Source: Smittia aterrima (taxonomy: Eukaryota > Arthropoda > Insecta > Diptera > Chironomidae). Taken from it: a stretch of 64,000 nt of DNA. The stretch spans positions 15,872,001 to 15,936,000 of the forward strand of contig CP093831.1 in assembly GCA_033063855.1 (NCBI GenBank), written 5' to 3'. Shown here piece after piece: positions 44,801 to 64,000 of this stretch. The notes beneath the pieces are model-generated. The model was given only the letters and a program-made list of their open reading frames with translations, was not told the origin of the DNA and ran no database searches. The position numbers and the translations under genes are program-made. The stretch's first letter is position 1, and the number at the start of each line of letters is the position of its first letter.

Positions 44801-47800
44801 TTTTTAACACAGCATCAGATGATGCTTTAAAGATTTTTCCTCTCTCTGCAGTTTATTGTTAGATGGCGTCGTCTTTACTGCAAAAATATGTCGGAGGCAC
44901 CGCCCGAAAATAAAAAGAAAAGTCGTGAAAACAAGTTTTCATTGCGTGAACCGTCTGTTGTATTCGCAATTATAAGTATGTGACTTAACTATAACGATTA
45001 AATTAACACGCACCATAAAAATTCGTATCAACTTGCAAGGGTGTCGAAACATAAAAATGGAAAATTATTTACATAAATTAAGCAACAATTAGTGCATTTA
45101 GCTCATTGACGAAAGCGATTAGCAAGTCTTACGCTAAATTAACATTAACTAACGTTGCTGATTTATGATCAACGTCATAAATTTACGACTCGACGCCGCG
45201 ACGAAACAATAAAAAAGCTCAGGACTTTCATTAAACGCTAGAAAATCCATTCGATAAAGTAGAAAGAACTTTTTCTTTGTCTTACAACACAAAATTAATT
45301 AGTCGCTAAGTTTCTCTCATAAAAGGCCCTAATTGCACGAGTAGTCATAATCAATTAAATGTGTAATTAAAGACTCTCGCTCGGTAATTAGCTCGAAGAC
45401 TATTCTCTGACAAATATTTCCCTTCCACTCCTCTCAAGACGTTTTTGTTTTGTCTCGACCACTGCTGGATAACGAAATAACTTTTAATTAATTCTCTTCT
45501 TCTAAAGCGTTCGTTTCAATGCAGACCAAACACTTTTCATCCTTTCCAATGTCTGTGACGTTTTACGAACTTTTCGCACTGGCAAAATTGTGAAATCGTG
45601 AGAATCTCTCGAATCATTCGTTCGAGCGAGTGGAAATCAAAGGTCGGAGGTTATATTTCGTCTCCTATTGGGTTTCTTTTGAGCGATTGATTCTTAAGTT
45701 TGATGACCTCGAAGTCGAAGCTTTCCGGACCGTTTGATGTCGTAAGGATTCAGGTCTGCTTGAGATCGTCGCAGAGTGAGTTTTGTGGTTTCTTTCTATA
45801 AATACGCCAATCTGTCGGTTTCTTTTCCAACATTAATCAATAAAGAAAAAAGTTTCTGTTCATTCAATCAAATTGACCTCTGATTTCCTTTCGACATTTT
45901 ACGTCTTCGTCATCTTTTCTTCCGGGCAGATGATGTATCGTGTTTCACAATTGAGAAAAATTCGCTAAACTCATTGGTTGGAAAGTGAAAGGTTAATATT
46001 TTCTTTACTTTTCGGGGATTGCGTGGGAGTCTTTTGGAGAGTGACAAGAAAAGCTGTGTTGAGAACAAGTTGAAGTGTTGATCGGGTAGTTGGTGCGTAT
46101 AAAGAAAGACTCTCAAGCACTTCAAGAATGTTTTTGGCATGAAATTTTCTTTGAACAGTGAACTTGGCAGCCGCCCTTATCGTTCAGTGAACACACGAGA
46201 GACTTCTTCGCGTTCCACGTTACTTTTATTTACCCAAAGCAGAAGGAGAAAAATGAAAATTATTTGCGCCATTTATCAATGTGAATGCTTCTGCGAGCAG
46301 AGCGAAACTTTCTCCTTCACCATCGAAGATTGATTCGGTGTTGTTGGGTTGTGAGAAATGATTGAAATATATTTTATCGCCTCGATTGCGCTCGAAATTC
46401 CACTCGAATTAAATTCTTAAAGCCAATTGAGAAAGATTCCGGACTGGCGTTGATTAATCACGAACGAGTAGCTTTCGACTGGAATTTGCCAGTTTTTTCT
46501 TGCTCGACAAAACTTGTAATTAAGTTCGAGTAAAGTTTTTACTTTATCATGTCTCTTTTGCTCGAGCGAATATCGCATTGGTATAATTACAATCTTTTGG
46601 TTTCGGTTGGTTAAGAAAAAATCTGTTCGAGCCTTTTTTTGTTTTAGCTTAGCTTTTGTTTTTTTTCTCGGTCGCAATTAGACAAAATTCACCTTTGGAA
46701 TGAGAGTTAGCTGCTTTAGGCTTTAGAATACCTCGCTGCAAATGAAGATTCGCAGCGTGTGCGAGAATAATTTCTTTAATTGCCGTTTTCTCTTAGCTAC
46801 CCGCCTTCCTCATTCAAGCAATCTCGCCGTGTGCTACGTGCAATAAATTAAGATTTCCCTTTTCTCCAAGACGGTATAAAGTTGCGCACCTTTAATTAAT
46901 AATTCAGAATTAAATTTAAAGGAAATGGAAAGGTTTTCTTAGGTTTTTCTCACGAACTCTTATAGGACTTGAGGGATCGCAATGAATTGTTTCAAGGAAA
47001 ATTGCTGTGGGCTGACGTTCTGTCATCGCCGGGAAAAGAAAAACTTTTCTGTCTCTCATTTCATCCAGAAAGTTGGTCGTTCAACATTTACTTTTACATT
47101 CAACGCCCCACAAAACGACAGAAAGAATTAAAAAATATTTACAAACCCAATTAACTTTCTCCATTTCAAACTTCTCTTCCATTTCGCAATTATTCGTTTT
47201 TCTTTCGCCTCTCGTCTTGGAATAAACTTCCTCGCCAACATTTAAATTGTGTTTTCGTTTTGATTCATTGCGCAAACATTTAGATTGTGAAAAAATGCAA
47301 CTTCATCGTAGAAGACGAGGGTGTCTTGAAGTTCTCCACCAGCAGCTATCGAGAGCATCGATTACAAAAAATTTGATTCTCATTAAAAAAGGCAAGTTTT
47401 GTTGTGAGTTGTCCCATTTCTCTTAAATTATATTGCTTATAATTTTGGTTGTATTGAAGTTAGTTTCCTTGTTTGTTGTTTGGAGCGAGAGGTTGGGGGT
47501 GAGAGACTACAACCCGAAAGACAGAAGTTCCATAAATAATTTGCTTGCTTTTCGATAAACTTTGATCGTTTGTTAAACTAAGAAGCTTCATTCTGAACCT
47601 TTTGCCGTTCTGGTTAGAATTGAATAGAGATCGAAGACAAAGCGATATCCTTGATTAGTTTGCTTCTTTTGTTTCTAGTTGTGGGAAGTCTATCACTGAC
47701 ATTTAAATATCAAAGCAAGGAAACTTTAATCTGTGCTTTGTTGTTCAAATAAAGGAAAATTAATTGTTGGTCGACTCTATGCACATTGAATATTGAACAT

Positions 47801-48604
47801 TAGGTTGCCAACCGAGCTTTGTGTGTTGGCTAATGCGAGTGCAATTAATGCACTTTAAATATATTCATGCGAAGTGTTCACTGTTGGAAAATTTTCTTCT
47901 CCGCTTCATCGGCGAGACGTGGCTCAAAGTATTTTTCAATCTTCAAACTTTTTTCTTCATCTGATTGAATAATTCAATTTCGTGCTGTTTAAGGGCGCAT
48001 GAGACGTCGACTACATGGAAACCCTTTCAAATTCCATAATTTTACCATAAGCTTCTAAATCTTCCCATTCCTTTCATTCTCCTCTCGTCTCTCTCGGCTC
48101 TTAAATTACGTTTATTTATTTATTATTTCTTCTCTAGTTGTATCGAAAGATGGTAGAATGGAATCGCCTAATGAATTATTAATTTTCCCTCTGTGTGGCT
48201 TCTCTCAGTGGCTTTAGAAACTATTTTTGCTCAAAACTTTCTTTTTCTTAAAACTTCATCATCATTAAGATTTCTTAATTATTAAGAAAGAACACGTTGT
48301 CATTTTTCTTTTGTTTATTGAAAATCTTTAATTATTATTTAGTTAAAAAAAGGAGTTTGATTTGAACTGCCTCTAAATGTTTTGAAATTCCTAAGTTTTC
48401 TCTTTCGCTCTCATCATTTTAATACTGAATCAATCTAATTAACTACGATGCATGTGTTGTGTTTGTTTCAATCATTTTTTTTTTGTTTTGCATTAAACAT
48501 TTTACTCTTCTTCGCTTGCGATACAATCAAAATCACCTAAGTAGATTTAAGTTTAATTATCTTTCTTTAATTACTCGTCGACTGACTGCTTAAGCGACGA
48601 AAAC
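41847..48604. other. Gene-poor region between Vps25 and kcc
   Basis: About 6.7 kb without a firm gene. AT-rich with many pyrimidine-rich stretches. Several short open segments with good splice-like borders occur on the plus strand (43611-44974, described separately, and near 46969-47154 and 47284-47370), but none has a recognised domain. Both flanking genes end here (their 3' ends face each other), so a missing gene or long 3' UTRs are possible. Confidence 0.5.
43611..44974 (+). other. Candidate exon chain of an unrecognised gene
   Basis: Three segments have plausible acceptors and donors and fit in phase: ~43611-43718 (coding KRIEVKANGEIGERIKIVFQ-like sequence), ~43901-44020 (NELDKEHIFKKIYKHFIELI) and ~44852-44968 (MSEAPPENKKKSRENKFSLR). 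Together they would give ~115 aa of polar, lysine-rich sequence. Against this: the first segment also has an open alternative frame, its donor (GG/GTGTTC) is weak, no start or stop exon was found, and the family is not recognised. It may be chance. Confidence 0.2.
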
Positions 48605-61138
<12,534 letters not shown>

Positions 61139-64000
61139 CTAAATTGAAATAAGAAAAGTGAGTGAATTATTAATTATCTTTGAGTGACATTCGCCGGAAG
61201 GTAAGATAAGACATCTCATTATCAAATATTTGCTTTAGACACAGAATCTTCGCTCTCCCGAAATTGATTCAATTTCTTCAACGAATTTAGATAGGAAACA
61301 ATCGAGAAACTTCTTCATCACTTGAGCAACAAACTCGAGTGGGAATTAAGATTTATTTTTGTAGCCGATTGCGAGAAAATGAAAGAGAAAGTCGATCCGG
61401 AAATGAAAAGACTCAAATTGATCGAATTATCAATTTCCCTTCAATTTGATTCCATCTAATGAAACGTCATGCGTCGTTTATATTAATCCCAATCATATCT
61501 GTACTTCAATGCTTCTCATAAATAGCTCACGTGAGATTCATGTTTCTACTTATGAACATTAATAAAAATATTGTTGTTCACACTTTGCTTGCTTCATATC
61601 TTATCAAATCAATTGAAGGTTTTATCAAATAAATTGAAGGTCTCGTGCTTCAAGACATTAAAAAATTGAAACTGTTTATTGTGTAGACTTCTACTTAAAA
61701 TCAATAGTCCTGAAAAGTCAAATTCAAAGTTAAGAAGAGAAACTCCTCAAATAATCTTCCAATTGCAAAAGCTTTTCTATTGACACAGCACTTGTTATTC
61801 TGCAATCTCGAGTACACTTCGAGCATTGAAATTTCCATTTTATGCAGTTCATGAAGTTTACCGTCTTCATCGTTGTTTTCATCACTGAGCAAGAGCCTTT
61901 TTAAAGTAAAGTTTGAGTTTATTTCACTTCCTTTAAATTGAGCTGCTTTTCGGATGAGGATGGTTTCATCACTCGTAACAAGATATTAAATTGAAAACTG
62001 TTATAGCTGTCGTGCCAACGACCGAAGTGAGAGAGAGAAGCAAACAACATCATCATCTGAGGTCGGGACAGGGAGGAAGATTTTAATCAGAATTTTGCAC
62101 TCCCACTCTCATCCTCAGACCGAAATCTGATAAATTTATGAACAAGAAAGTGTTCCATCAGCATAAACACGGAGCTGCAAAAAGTAAATTTATGCTAATG
62201 ATTCAGATTTAATTCCTGTAAAATAATGAACGCGTGAGTTATAGCGCTGACTTCATTTGCTCCACCCGTCGTATCTTGATCGTGTTAGGGGATTCATCGA
62301 AAGCTTTAATGTTCGACAGCAATCGATAAACATTAATTCCTCGCTCCGAGTCGCTAGAGCGTTTCATGAATTTGCAATTCGGACTTCGATATGGAGCCAT
62401 AAAACTTTTGTGTTCTCAATTGGATCTCCTGAGTGCGAAAAAGCTAACGAAACAACGCCGATAAATCTTATCTCGAGCGAGCTATCAAGTACGCACGAGA
62501 TACTGTGACCATAAATGTCTCACGAGTTGTCGTAATATTTATCGCGGAGAACGAAATTCAAATGAAAGAAAATTTATATTAATCGATGAAAACATAAAGT
62601 TAAAGTTCACGGAAAACTGATAATCTATTTAAAGCATTCACTTCCTGCTCAAGGAAAGATATTTAGCTTACGTCGTTAAAATGAATGTAGACACGAAAGA
62701 CAAATGTGTTTGCTTCATCTCTAAATCCACGCTGTCATGTCAAGCGTCGTCATCACTTTCAATGACACTCGTATTCACTTCACTGCCTCCACCTCTCGAC
62801 ATATAAAAATGTTGATGTCTCAACGAATTAAATGCAGGCGAATGAACGGAAGGAATACATTTATTCATGCAAACGGAAGGCGACATCGAAATTGAATAGA
62901 CTTTGACTTTGCCCAAAAAAGTCGCGAATGCAATTAAAATGAAGTAGTTTTAAATCCTAGTTTAGGCTTGATTGATCGTTTCGCCTAATCTTCATTTACC
63001 GGGTGATTCACTTATGTCTTTATCAAAAACAAGAAACGAGAGAACGCTCGTAAAAAATTAACGTGTGAGAGAGAATTGAAAAATCACGATAACACTGCAG
63101 ACAGCAACAACACTTGAACGTGATTTTTATTGTTATGCGACTAGGCAGTTTATTTTCCACGTCTTTATCTATGTCAAAGCTAATTGCTTCTAATTGATTA
63201 CGAGAGGTTCACGCCATTTAATTTAAATCTAAATGAACACGTCACATGTCAGAGTTCGGTAAACTTTCGTTCCCTCGAAAGTGGGGAAAACTTTTCATTC
63301 GCACCTTTTCCCTTAACTCTGCTGTCAAAGTCGCAAAGAAAAATACAATCAAATTATTTATTATTTCCAAAGCTCACGAATTTTTTTGTTGAAGGTTTAT
63401 TTTACGCTTTGGCGAAAGTGATGTTTATGATTCATCATCAGTGTGTTTCCATTTGTGCTCATGTGAGGGAATTAGGGTGCAGCGATTCCCACGTAAACGA
63501 CATTTTGAACGATATAAAAGGTGATAATTTGTTGCCACCTCTGCTGTCTGCTTCGAAGGGGCAAACCCGTTCGAATGACATAAATCATAAAATTGCCGAG
63601 CGCCCCAGGAAACTCAGCAGCGCTCGAGTGTGAATATTTCACGAGAACATTTTTTAATGAGACGTAAATCGATATTGCACATTAAACGAGATTACGAAGC
63701 ATAAAATGGAACAGTAATTGAGGAAACACTTCTGGTTGGAAATGTAGAAACGACAGAGAAATATCAAATTGCCAAAATTAAGAATATTTGAGATGAAGGT
63801 TCAGTCTTATCAAAAGAAATCCAATTCTTCCACCTTGTGACGTGTAAAACGCAATTTAAAAGTCATTTCCGAAAGTAAGTTTGCTGAAAGCGTGTCAAAC
63901 GACAGAATTCCTTCGAAAATTGTTGTCGTACCAATGAAATTTCGATTAACGAAAATTTCTTGTTTTTCTATTCAAACTCTCATGACGAGACGACCCCGAG
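61139..64000. other. Upstream or first-intron sequence of kcc
   Basis: No coding exon is supported. The kcc initiator exon (codons before DEPGDDQPF) should be here or beyond the window; alternative first exons are common in this gene. Open frames such as 62257-62508 and 63184-63633 show no family signature. Confidence 0.45.

Overview
This window is nuclear DNA from an insect. It is AT-rich, with short GT-AG introns (mostly 50-100 bp) and several compact multi-exon genes. RR-type cuticle domains, a Piwi-clade Argonaute, neprilysin-like M13 proteins and an insect-type K-Cl cotransporter all fit a fly. A small-genome nematoceran such as a midge is my best guess; it is inference and not proven. 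All calls come from reading the sequence; no database search was run. Exon chains were tested by splice signals and by whether the summed exon lengths keep frame.

Layout. 1-5256: no supported gene. 5257-9512: a head-to-head pair, a HIRIP3/CHZ-like histone chaperone (-) and tRNA-splicing endonuclease subunit TSEN54 (+). 9380-19990: an accessory island built by duplication. It holds four copies (A1-A4) of an unrecognised basic, repeat-containing protein, one longer M13 (neprilysin-like) gene without a zinc-binding motif, two 5'-truncated M13 tails, two stray copies of the last TSEN54 exon, a MITE and a foldback element. The copies form a large imperfect palindrome: A1 mirrors A4 and A2 mirrors A3. 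21980-33794: a tandem cluster of four same-strand genes with an RR-like chitin-binding domain, a fast-changing linker and a conserved cysteine-containing C-terminus. 34014-36584: a Piwi-clade gene with a DDK triad and a very short N-terminus. 36826-41846: a dense block of conserved single genes (RFC4, Taf9, Ufd1, Arpc4, Vps25), with the last four in strictly alternating orientation. 41847-48604: a gene-poor gap with a few weak exon candidates. 48605-61138: kcc, the K-Cl cotransporter, as 22 exons on the minus strand, lacking only its extreme 5' end. 61139-64000: upstream or first-intron sequence.

The housekeeping genes act in DNA replication, transcription initiation, ubiquitin-dependent protein extraction, actin nucleation, endosomal sorting, tRNA splicing and histone handling. 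They share no single pathway, and their closeness looks like economy of space with shared divergent promoters. The parts most likely to be undescribed are the palindromic A-family/M13 island and the C-terminal cysteine module of the cuticle-like cluster.
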